Source of the DNA: Thalassobaculum fulvum
GTDB taxonomy: Bacteria; Pseudomonadota; Alphaproteobacteria; Thalassobaculales; Thalassobaculaceae
Direction of reading: 5' to 3'
Assembly (NCBI RefSeq): GCF_014652915.1
Contig: NZ_BMZS01000001.1
Coordinates: 186,001-250,000 of the forward strand
Length of the DNA: 64,000 bases
A program made the translations under genes and the position numbers. Below are positions 18,813 through 26,581 of this stretch, piece by piece (position 1 is the first letter of the stretch; every line of letters starts with the position of its first letter). The notes below the pieces were generated by a model. That model saw only the letters and a program-made list of their open reading frames with translations. It was not told the origin of the DNA and did not search any database.

Positions 18813-19218
18813 CCGGTGGGGCTCCGTCGGTGATCCCTATCACTACCCTATTTATTTAGAAAATGAAGGGAGGTGGTAGTTGGCGGGTGGAAGTCCGGGG
18901 ATTACCGGCAGTCCCGGGAATCGTCCACAGCCCGATCGGGTTCGACGACACCGGCGGATCGCGTCGCTGCCGGCGGTGGATGGTTCCCGGACTCCCGCAG
19001 GATCGGGGAATGGGCGCCCGGACTCGAAAACCGTGGATAACGGGGATGTTTCCCGTGAAACGGATTTCTCCCCGGCTTGCAGGCTACCCTGTCGGAGTCG
19101 TCCACCGGTGGGAATCCCGGCGGTTGCGCGACTGGCGGTTCGGCATATCTTCGAGCGATCGGACGCCGGTGGGGATAAGCTCCTGCCTGGCCCACACCCT
19201 GTCCCCAAGGCGCTGTGC
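18813..19218. other. oriC: Candidate chromosomal replication origin (oriC)
   Basis: This 406-bp non-coding gap lies between divergent hemE and the PPSR gene, the conserved oriC position in several alphaproteobacteria. Near hemE is an AT-rich stretch (TATTTATTTAGAAAATGAA, 18849-18867) in otherwise very GC-rich DNA, a plausible unwinding element. Near-consensus DnaA boxes (8 of 9 bases) occur at 19032-19040 (CGTGGATAA) and 19170-19178 (TGGGGATAA), and a weaker one at 18921-18929 (TCGTCCACA). A degenerate parS lies at 19047-19062. Genes on both sides read away from the gap. The call rests mainly on synteny plus these motifs. Confidence 0.7.
19047..19062. promoter_or_regulatory. Degenerate parS-like site in the candidate origin
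   Basis: TGTTTCCCGTGAAACG keeps both half-site ends of parS but has one core mismatch (C for A) and a changed last base. It may be a weak ParB site; its place inside the putative oriC makes chance less likely. Confidence 0.5.
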
Positions 19219-20046
19219 ATGATTTCTCCGCCGACCCTGCACATCCACCTGGTGTCCGACGCGACCGGCGAGACCAACCACCAGATCGCCAGGGCCTGCC
19301 TCGTCCAGTTCGACGGTGTCCGTGCCAAGGAGCACGTCTGGTCCCTGGTGCGGACCCGCAGCTATCTCGACAAGGTGATCGCCGGGCTGGAGGCGCATCC
19401 GGGACCGGTGCTGTTCACCCTGGTCGAGCCGGAGCTGCGGCGCCGGCTGGAGGAGGCGTGCCGGCGCCTCGAAGTGCCGTGCATCGCCATCCTCGACCCG
19501 GTGCTGTCGGCGCTCGGCAGTCACCTCGGCCTGAAGTCCCACGGCCGGCCGGGTCGCCAGCACGAGCTGGACGCCGCGTATTTCCGGCGGATCGAAGCGA
19601 TGGACTACACCCTGGCGCATGACGACGGCCAGCACGTCCACGATCTCGAGGACGCCGACATCGTGGTGGTCGGCGTGTCGCGGACCTCGAAGACCCCGAC
19701 CTCGCTGTACCTGGCCAACCGCGGCTACAAGACCGCCAACGTGCCGATCGTTCCGGGCATCGATCCGCCGGACGAGATCTTTCATCTGCGCAAGCCGCTG
19801 GTGGTGGCGTTCACCACCGATCCGACCCGTCTGATCCAGGTCCGCCGCAACCGCGTGCTGATGCTGAAGCAGCGCGAGGAGACCGACTACGTGGCGCTCG
19901 AGCAGGTCCGCCGAGAGGTGGCCGACGCGCGCCGCATGTTCGAGCGCAACGGGTGGCCGGTGATCGACGTCACCCGACGTTCGATCGAGGAGACCGCGGC
20001 GGCAGTCCTGCAGCACCTCGAGACCGGAGACAACGACAATGGATAA
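19219..20046 (+). CDS. Pyruvate, phosphate dikinase regulatory protein (PPSR family, DUF299)
   Basis: A 275-residue bifunctional kinase/pyrophosphorylase family member. The N-terminus is IHLVSDATGETNHQIARA, and the P-loop-like signature GVSRTSKTPTSLYLANRG is intact, followed by YKTANVPIVPG. Such enzymes switch PEP synthase or PPDK on and off by phosphorylating a Thr. Homologues flank oriC in alphaproteobacteria (the RP001/DUF299 gene). The ATG at 19219 begins the conserved domain. Its end overlaps maf by 8 bp. Confidence 0.93.
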   Translation: MISPPTLHIHLVSDATGETNHQIARACLVQFDGVRAKEHVWSLVRTRSYLDKVIAGLEAHPGPVLFTLVEPELRRRLEEACRRLEVPCIAILDPVLSALGSHLGLKSHGRPGRQHELDAAYFRRIEAMDYTLAHDDGQHVHDLEDADIVVVGVSRTSKTPTSLYLANRGYKTANVPIVPGIDPPDEIFHLRKPLVVAFTTDPTRLIQVRRNRVLMLKQREETDYVALEQVRREVADARRMFERNGWPVIDVTRRSIEETAAAVLQHLETGDNDNG

Positions 20047-20677
20047 CCCGCGGGTCGCGCTGCCCGGCCCGGCGGCCGAGACGGTGCCGGTCGTGCTGGC
20101 GTCGGGCAGCCGGTTCCGGGCCCAGATGCTGCGGGCGGCCGGCGTGCCGTTCAGCGTGGTGGTGGCCGGCGTCGACGAGGCCGCGGTCCGGGAATCCCTC
20201 GGTGCCGAAGGGGCGTCGACCGAGGACGTCGCGACGGCGCTGGCCGAGCTCAAGGCGATGGCGGTGTCGCGGCGGCATCCGGACGCCCTGGTGATCGGTT
20301 CCGACCAGATGCTCGACTGCAACGGCGTCTGGTTCGAGAAGCCGGCCGACCGCGACCATGCCCGGGCCACCCTGCAGGCGCTGGCCGGCCGCGACCACCG
20401 CCTGGTCACCAGCGTCGTGGTGGCGCGTGCCGGCTCGCGCATCTGGCACGCGTCGCAAACCGTCAGGATGCGGATGCGGCCGCTGAGCGAGGCCTTCATC
20501 GAGAGCTACCTCGACGCGGTCGGCGAGGATGTCCGGTCGTCGGTCGGCGCCTATCAGCTGGAAGGGCTCGGGGCCCAGCTGTTCACCGCCGTCGAGGGCG
20601 ACTACTTCACGGTGCTCGGCCTGCCGCTGCTGCCGCTGCTCGACTTCCTGCGGGCCCACGGGGTGCTGGCCCGCTGA
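20039..20677 (+). CDS. maf: Maf family nucleotide pyrophosphatase
   Basis: A 212-residue Maf/YceF-type pyrophosphatase: LASGSRFRAQMLRAAGVPFSV is the conserved N-terminal loop and VIGSDQMLDCNG carries the metal-binding region. These enzymes hydrolyse non-canonical or modified nucleoside triphosphates. It overlaps the PPSR gene by 8 bp and the coaE start by one base (TGATG). In related genomes aroE follows maf; here coaE follows directly. Confidence 0.93.
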   Translation: MDNPRVALPGPAAETVPVVLASGSRFRAQMLRAAGVPFSVVVAGVDEAAVRESLGAEGASTEDVATALAELKAMAVSRRHPDALVIGSDQMLDCNGVWFEKPADRDHARATLQALAGRDHRLVTSVVVARAGSRIWHASQTVRMRMRPLSEAFIESYLDAVGEDVRSSVGAYQLEGLGAQLFTAVEGDYFTVLGLPLLPLLDFLRAHGVLAR

Positions 20678-21363
20678 TGAAGGTGCTCGGCCTCACCGGT
20701 TCCATCGGCATGGGCAAGTCGACGGCCGCCGGCATGCTGCGACGGCTGGGCCTGCCGGTGCACGATGCCGACGCGGCGGTGCACCGGTTGCTGGCCAAGG
20801 GCGGGGCGGCGGTGCCGGCGATCGACACGGCGTTCCCCGGGGTGGTCGAGGACGGGGCGGTCGACCGTGCTGCCCTCGGGGCCCGGGTGTTCGGCGATCC
20901 GGCGGCCCTGGCCCGGCTGGAGGCGATCGTGCACCCGCTGGTCAAGCACGAGACCGCGCGGTTCCTGGCCCGGTGCCGGCGGCGGCGGGTGCCGGTCGCG
21001 GTGCTGGACGTGCCGCTGCTGCTGGAAGGCGGCGGCCACCGGCACTGCGACCTGGTGGCGGTGGTGAGCGCGCCGGCCTGGCTGCAGCGTCAGCGCGTGA
21101 TGGCCCGTCCCGGGATGACGGAGTCGCGGCTGGCGGCTATCCTGGCGAAACAGATGCCGGACGCCGAGAAGCGGCGGCGCGCCGACGTGGTGATCCCGAC
21201 CGGGCTCGGCCGGGCGGTCACCATGCGGCGGCTCAAACGGCTGGTTCGGAAACTGCGACGGAACGAGGAACCGGAATGCGCGAGATCGTGCTCGACACGG
21301 AGACGACGGGCCTGGACCCCGAGACCGGCGACCGGATCGTCGAGATCGGCTGCCTCGAGCTGA
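20677..21363 (+). CDS. coaE: Dephospho-CoA kinase
   Basis: A 228-residue P-loop kinase for the last step of coenzyme A synthesis. GLTGSIGMGKST is the Walker A motif, and LPVHDADAAVHRLL and VLDVPLLLEGG are family blocks. The conserved part ends near residue 195 (RLKRLVRKLRR). The frame then continues for about 33 residues and the last 88 bp lie inside dnaQ. These extra residues (RRRRAWTPRPATG) look like out-of-frame dnaQ rather than protein under selection. Confidence 0.92.
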   Translation: MKVLGLTGSIGMGKSTAAGMLRRLGLPVHDADAAVHRLLAKGGAAVPAIDTAFPGVVEDGAVDRAALGARVFGDPAALARLEAIVHPLVKHETARFLARCRRRRVPVAVLDVPLLLEGGGHRHCDLVAVVSAPAWLQRQRVMARPGMTESRLAAILAKQMPDAEKRRRADVVIPTGLGRAVTMRRLKRLVRKLRRNEEPECARSCSTRRRRAWTPRPATGSSRSAASS

Positions 21364-21980
21364 TCAACCACGTGCCGACCGGCCGTACCCTGCACCATTA
21401 CATCAATCCCGAGCGCGACATGCCGCAGGCCGCGTTCGAGGTGCACGGCCTCTCGACCGAGTTCCTGTCCGGTTACCCGGTGTTCGCGGCGCTGGCCGAC
21501 GAGATCGTGGAGTTCCTCGGCGACGCCGTGCTGGTGATCCACAACGCGGCGTTCGACATGAAGTTCATCAACAGCGAACTGCGGCGCCTCGGCCGGCCGG
21601 AGATCCCGATGAGCCAGGCCCTCGACACCGTGCAGCTGGCCCGCCGCAAGTACCCGGGCGCCCAGGTCAGCCTGGACGCGCTGTGCCGGCGGTTCGAGAT
21701 CGACAACGGCCACCGCACCCTGCACGGAGCGTTGCTGGACGCCGACCTGCTGGCGGCGGTCTATCTCGAGCTGATCGGCGGCCGCCAGCCGGATCTGGCG
21801 CTGGCGACCGAAGCGGGTACGGACGGCGGGGCGGCCGGCAGCCGGACGGTCGAGCAGGCGGTCCGACCGTACCGCGAGCCGCGTCCGCACGCGCCGAGCG
21901 CGGAGGAACTCGCCGCCCACCGGGCGTTCCTCGAATCGCTCAAGGAACCGCTCTGGCTCGCGGCTCAGCCGGCCGGTTGA
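21276..21980 (+). CDS. dnaQ: DNA polymerase III epsilon subunit (proofreading exonuclease)
   Basis: A 234-residue DEDDh 3'-5' exonuclease. ExoI is LDTETTGLDP (Asp7, Glu9), ExoII HNAAFDMKFIN, and ExoIII HRTLHGALLDADLLA with the catalytic His. The C-terminal tail should hold the alpha-subunit contact. The ATG at 21276 follows GAACGAGGAACCGGA and lies inside the end of coaE. The gene sits in its usual origin-proximal place, converging on secB. Confidence 0.96.
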   Translation: MREIVLDTETTGLDPETGDRIVEIGCLELINHVPTGRTLHHYINPERDMPQAAFEVHGLSTEFLSGYPVFAALADEIVEFLGDAVLVIHNAAFDMKFINSELRRLGRPEIPMSQALDTVQLARRKYPGAQVSLDALCRRFEIDNGHRTLHGALLDADLLAAVYLELIGGRQPDLALATEAGTDGGAAGSRTVEQAVRPYREPRPHAPSAEELAAHRAFLESLKEPLWLAAQPAG

Positions 21981-22008
21981 CCCGAACCGTTGCCCGCGGG
22001 CCCCGGCG

Positions 22009-22518
22009 TCAGGCCTCCGGCGGCAGGATCAGGCCTTCGGAAGCCGGCGTGGCGCGGCCGCTGCTGGCGCCCTGCTCGGCGCTCTGCCGGTACATCGCGG
22101 CGAAGTCGACCGGCTGGATCAGCAGCGGCGGGAAACCGCCGTCGCGGGTAACGTCGGCGATGATCGCGCGGGCGAACGGGAACAGGATCCGCGGGCATTC
22201 GATCAGGAGCACCGGGTGCAGCGAGTCCTCGGGAACGCCCTGCAGGGTGAACAGCCCGCCATAGGACAGCTCGGCCAGGAACAGCTGGTTGCCGGCGCTG
22301 GTGCCCGACGCGGTGACCCGCAGCGTCACTTCGTAGATGTCATTGTCCGCCACCTTGGCGGCCTGGACGTCGACGTTCACCTCGATCCGCGGCTGTTCGC
22401 TCTGCGGCTGCAGGCTGGCCGGCGCCCGAGGGTTCTCGAACGACAGGTCCTTGACGTACTGCGCGTGGATCTGGATCGGCAGCGCGACGGCGGGCTGGGC
22501 CCCGGAGGTGTCGGACAT
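22009..22518 (-). CDS. secB: Protein-export chaperone SecB
   Basis: A 169-residue tetrameric chaperone that keeps precursors unfolded for SecA. Family sequence includes QIHAQYVKDLSFENPRAP at the N-terminus, the ELSYGGLFTL strand and LLIECPRILFPFARAIIADV. The ATG at 22518 was chosen because it starts the conserved region; an upstream extension has no similarity to SecB. It lies near dnaQ as in other alphaproteobacterial origin regions. Confidence 0.96.
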   Translation of the reverse strand: MSDTSGAQPAVALPIQIHAQYVKDLSFENPRAPASLQPQSEQPRIEVNVDVQAAKVADNDIYEVTLRVTASGTSAGNQLFLAELSYGGLFTLQGVPEDSLHPVLLIECPRILFPFARAIIADVTRDGGFPPLLIQPVDFAAMYRQSAEQGASSGRATPASEGLILPPEA

Positions 22519-22556
22519 GGCGCGAACGCTTCCCGTTGCTGGTGATGGCCGGTCGC

Positions 22557-23114
22557 CTAACACGGTTCCGGAGAGTGTACAACCGAGGCGTCCGGACCGG
22601 GCCGGATCTCGACCACCGTACCGTTGCCGACGGTCAGGCCGGTCAGCCCCCGGATGAACCCCCAGTGGCTGACGTAGACGGTCTCGCCCCAGTCGGTCGC
22701 GCGGTGCAGGCGGCTGGCGAAAACCCCGCAGCGGGCCGACAGCTGGGCCTCGGACTCGCCGTGCGCCGGCCACCAGCGCTCGCCGAGCCGGTCGAAGTCG
22801 AGATGCGGCCACAGGGTGCGCAGCGTGGAGGCCGGCGTGCCGATGTCGCAGGCGAACCAGCAGCGCTCCCGCACCAGCGCATCGACCTCGACCGGCAGGC
22901 CGAGGGCCTCGGCCAGGATCGCGGCGGTTTCCAGGGTCCGCCGGTACGGGCTGGCGACGATCCGGACCGGCCCGCGCGGGGCAAGCGCCGCGGCGGCCGA
23001 GCGAGCCTGCCGGCGCCCGAGCTCGGTCAGGGCCGGGTCCTCGATCCCGGGATCGATCCGGGTTTTCGCGAAATGGACGTTGAATTCGCTCTGGCCGTGG
23101 CGGACGAAGTACAT
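22557..23114 (-). CDS. Histidine phosphatase (phosphoglycerate-mutase-like) family protein
   Basis: A 185-residue branch-1 histidine phosphatase. The RHG motif is MYFVRHGQSEFN (catalytic His6), with ASPYRRTLETA carrying the second Arg and YVSHWGFIRGL the second His. The length suits a small-molecule or phosphoprotein phosphatase rather than a glycolytic mutase. It starts 4 bp after the fxsA stop and lies 38 bp before secB, so the three probably share a transcript. The substrate is unknown. Confidence 0.88.
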   Translation of the reverse strand: MYFVRHGQSEFNVHFAKTRIDPGIEDPALTELGRRQARSAAAALAPRGPVRIVASPYRRTLETAAILAEALGLPVEVDALVRERCWFACDIGTPASTLRTLWPHLDFDRLGERWWPAHGESEAQLSARCGVFASRLHRATDWGETVYVSHWGFIRGLTGLTVGNGTVVEIRPGPDASVVHSPEPC

Positions 23115-23118
23115 CGCG

Positions 23119-23673
23119 TCAACTCCTGCGGTCGTCGCGGTCGATCCGCCGGGGATCCGGCCCAACCTGGGTATCCGGCCTGCCCGGGGTGTCCGGCGCC
23201 CCGGTCACGTCCTGGAAGTCGCCGTCGATGATCGGACCGCTTCCCGACCTTCCATCGCCGCGCCCGCCCCCGTGCCCGCCGCCACGCGTTCGCGACGTCC
23301 AGATGCGGGTCTCGCCGCGCGCCAGCGCCCAGGCGAGGCCGGTGCCGATCAGCAGGCGCCGGACCGGCGGAATGAACAGGACCAGGCCGATCGCGTCGGT
23401 CAGGAACCCGGGAATCAGCAGCATCAGCCCGGCGACCAGGAGACCGAGGCCGGACAGCAGCTCGCCGACCGGCGCCTCGCCGCGATCGAGATGCGCCTGC
23501 ACGCGGGCCAGGGTGGCCATGCCCTGGACCCGGAACAGCAACATGCCGAGCCCAGCCGTCGCCAGGATCAGCGCGACCGTCGGCAAGGCCCCGATGTCCC
23601 GCCCGATCTCGATCATCAGCCAGATTTCGACGACCGGCAGGCCGAGCACGACCAGCAAAACCAGGAAGCCCAT
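23119..23673 (-). CDS. fxsA: FxsA family membrane protein
   Basis: A 184-residue inner-membrane protein. The N-terminal LVVLGLPVVEIWLMIEIGRDIG, the second segment VALILATAGLGMLLFRVQG, and GLLLLIPGFLTDAIGLVLFIPPVRR-type sequence match FxsA, named for suppression of F exclusion of phage T7. The C-terminal 60 residues are Gly/Arg/Asp-rich and probably disordered in the cytoplasm. It is divergent from timA. Confidence 0.92.
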   Translation of the reverse strand: MGFLVLLVVLGLPVVEIWLMIEIGRDIGALPTVALILATAGLGMLLFRVQGMATLARVQAHLDRGEAPVGELLSGLGLLVAGLMLLIPGFLTDAIGLVLFIPPVRRLLIGTGLAWALARGETRIWTSRTRGGGHGGGRGDGRSGSGPIIDGDFQDVTGAPDTPGRPDTQVGPDPRRIDRDDRRS

Positions 23674-23823
23674 GCTTGCCCTTCCGAAGTGCAGGCCCTA
23701 TCTAGACCGGACGCGTCCGGAGACCGCTCCGGCGTCGCGGTCGTGTACCGGGTGGGGTACGATCGCGGCGGCCACTCTAAACGTGGGGGCGCGGCCCGGT
23801 CCAGGCGCCGAGCCGCGATCACA

Positions 23824-24507
23824 ATGGGAAACGGTGTGCCGTTCCTCGACATCATACTTCTCGCGCTGTTCGCCGGCTTCGTCATCTTCAAGCTGAGGAG
23901 CGTGCTGGGCCGGCGTACCGGCCATGAGCGGCGGCGCCCGGATCCGTTCTCGGAACCCGCGCAGAGCAACGACAACGGCAACGTGGTCCGGCTGCCGGAG
24001 CGCGCGGCCGAGGTCGCCGGCCCGCCCGACGACGACGCCGGGCCGGAAAACCCGATGGCCGCCGGCGTCATGCGCATCAAGCTGGCCGACGAGACCTTCG
24101 ACGAGCGCGAATTCCTGCACGGCGCCAAGGCGGCGTTCGCCATGGTGGTCGAGGCCTATGCCAAGGGTGACGTCGACGCCCTGCGGCCGCTGCTGTCGCG
24201 CGAGCTGTACGGCGGCTTCGCCTCGGCGATCGAGGCCCGCGAGAAGGCCGGCGAGGTGCAGGAGACCACCATCGTCACCATCCGCTCCGCCGACATCGTC
24301 GAAGCGGCGCTGGAGAATCATTTCGCCAAGGTCACGGTCGAGTTCGTCACCGAGCAGGTCAAGGTGACCCGCAACGCCGCCGGCGACGCGATCGAGGGCG
24401 ATCCCGACCGGATCGAGATCCTGACCGACATCTGGACGTTCGCGCGCGACATCCGGTCCCGCGATCCCAACTGGGAGCTGGTCGCGACCCGTGTTCCCGA
24501 GGACTGA
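23824..24507 (+). CDS. timA: Tim44/TimA family membrane adaptor protein
   Basis: A 227-residue protein with one N-terminal transmembrane segment (FLDIILLALFAGFVIFKL), a polar linker and a C-terminal Tim44-like domain (FLHGAKAAFAMVVEAYAKGDVDALRPLLS ... WTFARDIRSRDPNWELVATR). Mitochondrial Tim44 tethers Hsp70 to the import channel; the bacterial TimA proteins are thought to be envelope adaptors. It overlaps mltA by 17 bp, linking it to cell-wall turnover genes. Confidence 0.9.
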   Translation: MGNGVPFLDIILLALFAGFVIFKLRSVLGRRTGHERRRPDPFSEPAQSNDNGNVVRLPERAAEVAGPPDDDAGPENPMAAGVMRIKLADETFDEREFLHGAKAAFAMVVEAYAKGDVDALRPLLSRELYGGFASAIEAREKAGEVQETTIVTIRSADIVEAALENHFAKVTVEFVTEQVKVTRNAAGDAIEGDPDRIEILTDIWTFARDIRSRDPNWELVATRVPED

Positions 24508-25705
24508 GCCCAGGGGGTCGGGAAGGCGCGGCACGGCCGCCGCGGCGCTGCTGGCGGTCGCGCTGCTGCTGTCGGCCTGCGGCCGCGAACCGACCCCGGA
24601 GGCGGCCGAGCGGCTCATCGTCGAGCCCGCCTCGGTGGCCGATCTTCCGGGCTGGGAACAGGACGATCCGCGACCGGCGCTGGCCGCCTTCCGCCGCACC
24701 TGCGGCCCGATCCTGCGCGGCGACCAGAGCCGGGCGGTCGGGCCGGACGGGCGGTTCGGTACGAGAGCCGACTGGGCGCCGGTCTGCCGGGCCGGCGAGG
24801 CGGTGGACGCCAACGATCCCGATGCCGTGCGGCGGTTCTTCGCCGGCGCCTTCACGGTTTGGCGGGCCCGCGACGACAAGCCCGAGGACGACCTGTTCAC
24901 CGGCTATTTCGAGCCCGAACTGGCAGGGTCCCTGCGCAAGGCCGCCGGCTATCCGGTGACCCTGTACAAACGGCCGCCGGACCTGATCGACGTCGATCTC
25001 GGCGCGTTCCGGGAATCCCTGAAGGGCGAGCGGATCGCCGGAAGAGTCGAGAATGGCCGGCTGGTGCCATATGCCGACCGGGCGGCGATCGAGGACGGCG
25101 GCATCGCCGGCAAAGCCGAGCCGCTGCTCTACCTCGCCGATCCGGTCGACGCCTTCTTTCTGCACATCCAGGGCTCCGGCCTGGTGATCCTGCCGGACGG
25201 CAGCCGCCTCAGGGTCGGCTACGACGGCACCAACGGCCACCCCTACTACGCGATCGGCCGCTGGCTGATCGCCGAGGGCGAGGTGCCGAAGGAGAAGATG
25301 TCGCTGCAGGCGATCCGCGACTGGCTGGCGGCCCACCCCGAACGGCGCCGCGAGCTCATGGACCGGAACCCGTCCTATGTGTTCTTCCGCCGCTTGACCG
25401 GCGACGGCCCGGTCGGGGCCGCCGGCGTGGCGCTGACCCCGGGCCGCAGCCTGGCGGTCGACCGCCGGCACCTGCCGCTCGGCGCGCCGCTGTGGGTCGA
25501 CGTCGCCTACCCGACCGATGCCGGCCCGGCGCTGCGCCGCCTGATGATCGCCCAGGACACCGGCGGCGCGATCCGCGGCCCGGTGCGCGCCGACGTGTTC
25601 TGGGGTGCCGGGAAGCCGGCCGAGGCGCTGGCCGGCCCGATGGCGGCCAAGGGCCGCTACTGGCTGCTGCTGCCGAACGGGGTCGATCCGAACCGCAAGG
25701 GCTGA
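24491..25705 (+). CDS. mltA: Membrane-bound lytic murein transglycosylase A
   Basis: A 404-residue lipoprotein: the signal ends in the lipobox LLSAC. MltA blocks include FTGYFEPELAGS, FFLHIQGSGLVILPDGSRLRVGYDGTNGHPY, and the 3D-like domain with AQDTGGAIRGPVRADVFWG, where the catalytic Asp is near residue 367. It cleaves the MurNAc-GlcNAc bond to 1,6-anhydro products. The start is a GTG at 24491 inside the end of timA, which suggests coupled translation. Confidence 0.94.
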   Translation: MFPRTEPRGSGRRGTAAAALLAVALLLSACGREPTPEAAERLIVEPASVADLPGWEQDDPRPALAAFRRTCGPILRGDQSRAVGPDGRFGTRADWAPVCRAGEAVDANDPDAVRRFFAGAFTVWRARDDKPEDDLFTGYFEPELAGSLRKAAGYPVTLYKRPPDLIDVDLGAFRESLKGERIAGRVENGRLVPYADRAAIEDGGIAGKAEPLLYLADPVDAFFLHIQGSGLVILPDGSRLRVGYDGTNGHPYYAIGRWLIAEGEVPKEKMSLQAIRDWLAAHPERRRELMDRNPSYVFFRRLTGDGPVGAAGVALTPGRSLAVDRRHLPLGAPLWVDVAYPTDAGPALRRLMIAQDTGGAIRGPVRADVFWGAGKPAEALAGPMAAKGRYWLLLPNGVDPNRKG

Positions 25706-25810
25706 CCGCTTGCCGGGCGCCACCACCCCGCTTGCCCGGCCACTCTGCTTGCCCGTCTGCCCGCAGCGTGCTAGCCGACGGTGTACTGAATTCAATCCGG
25801 AGCCCCGTCC

Positions 25811-26581
25811 ATGCCCGGTAGCGGCCCGCGCGTCGGCCTGTTCGTCACCTGCCTCGTCGATCTGTACCGTCCGACCGTCGGGTTCGCCGCGGTCAAGCTG
25901 CTGGAGGATGCCGGCTGCACCGTCGAGGTGCCGGCGACCCAGACCTGCTGCGGCCAGCCGGCCTACAACTCCGGCGACATGGCCGACACCAGGGCGGTCG
26001 CCCGCGGCGTGATCGACGCCTTCGAGGGCTTCGACTACGTGGTGGCGCCGTCCGGTTCCTGCGCCGGCATGATCCACGAGCACTATCCGAAGCTGTTCGC
26101 CGACGAGCCGGAGACCGCCCAGCGGGCCCAGCACCTGGCCAAGCGCACCCACGAGCTGGTGTCGTTCCTGGTCGACGTGTTGAACGTCGAGCGGGTCGAC
26201 GCCGCCTTCCCCGGCACCGTGACCTACCACGATTCCTGCTCGGGCCTGCGCGAGCTGCAGGTCAAGACCCAGCCGCGCCGCCTGCTCGGCACCGTCGAGG
26301 GGCTGAGCCTGACCGAACTGCCGAGCGCCGAGATCTGCTGCGGCTTCGGCGGTACCTTCTGCGTCAAGTACCCGGAGATCTCCGACAAGATGGTGACCGA
26401 GAAGGCCAGGGACGTGTCGGCGACCGGCGCCGGCACGCTGCTGGCCGGCGATCTCGGCTGCCTGCTGAACATGTCGGGCAAACTCTCCCGTCTCGGATCC
26501 GGAACGAAGGTCCGTCACGTCGCCGAGGTGCTGGCCGGCATGGCCGACGGCCCGGCGATCGGCGAGCCCGGTCGGGAGTGA
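25811..26581 (+). CDS. lutA: Lactate utilisation protein A (iron-sulfur, CCG domains)
   Basis: A 256-residue protein with two cysteine-rich CCG domains: QTCCGQPAYN in the first half and EICCGFGGTFCVKYPEI in the second, plus YHDSCSGLRELQ. LutA, LutB and LutC together oxidise L-lactate to pyruvate in many bacteria. It is the first gene of a lutABC operon, linked to lutB by a GTGA overlap. No lactate permease or FadR-type regulator is adjacent. Confidence 0.93.
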   Translation: MPGSGPRVGLFVTCLVDLYRPTVGFAAVKLLEDAGCTVEVPATQTCCGQPAYNSGDMADTRAVARGVIDAFEGFDYVVAPSGSCAGMIHEHYPKLFADEPETAQRAQHLAKRTHELVSFLVDVLNVERVDAAFPGTVTYHDSCSGLRELQVKTQPRRLLGTVEGLSLTELPSAEICCGFGGTFCVKYPEISDKMVTEKARDVSATGAGTLLAGDLGCLLNMSGKLSRLGSGTKVRHVAEVLAGMADGPAIGEPGRE

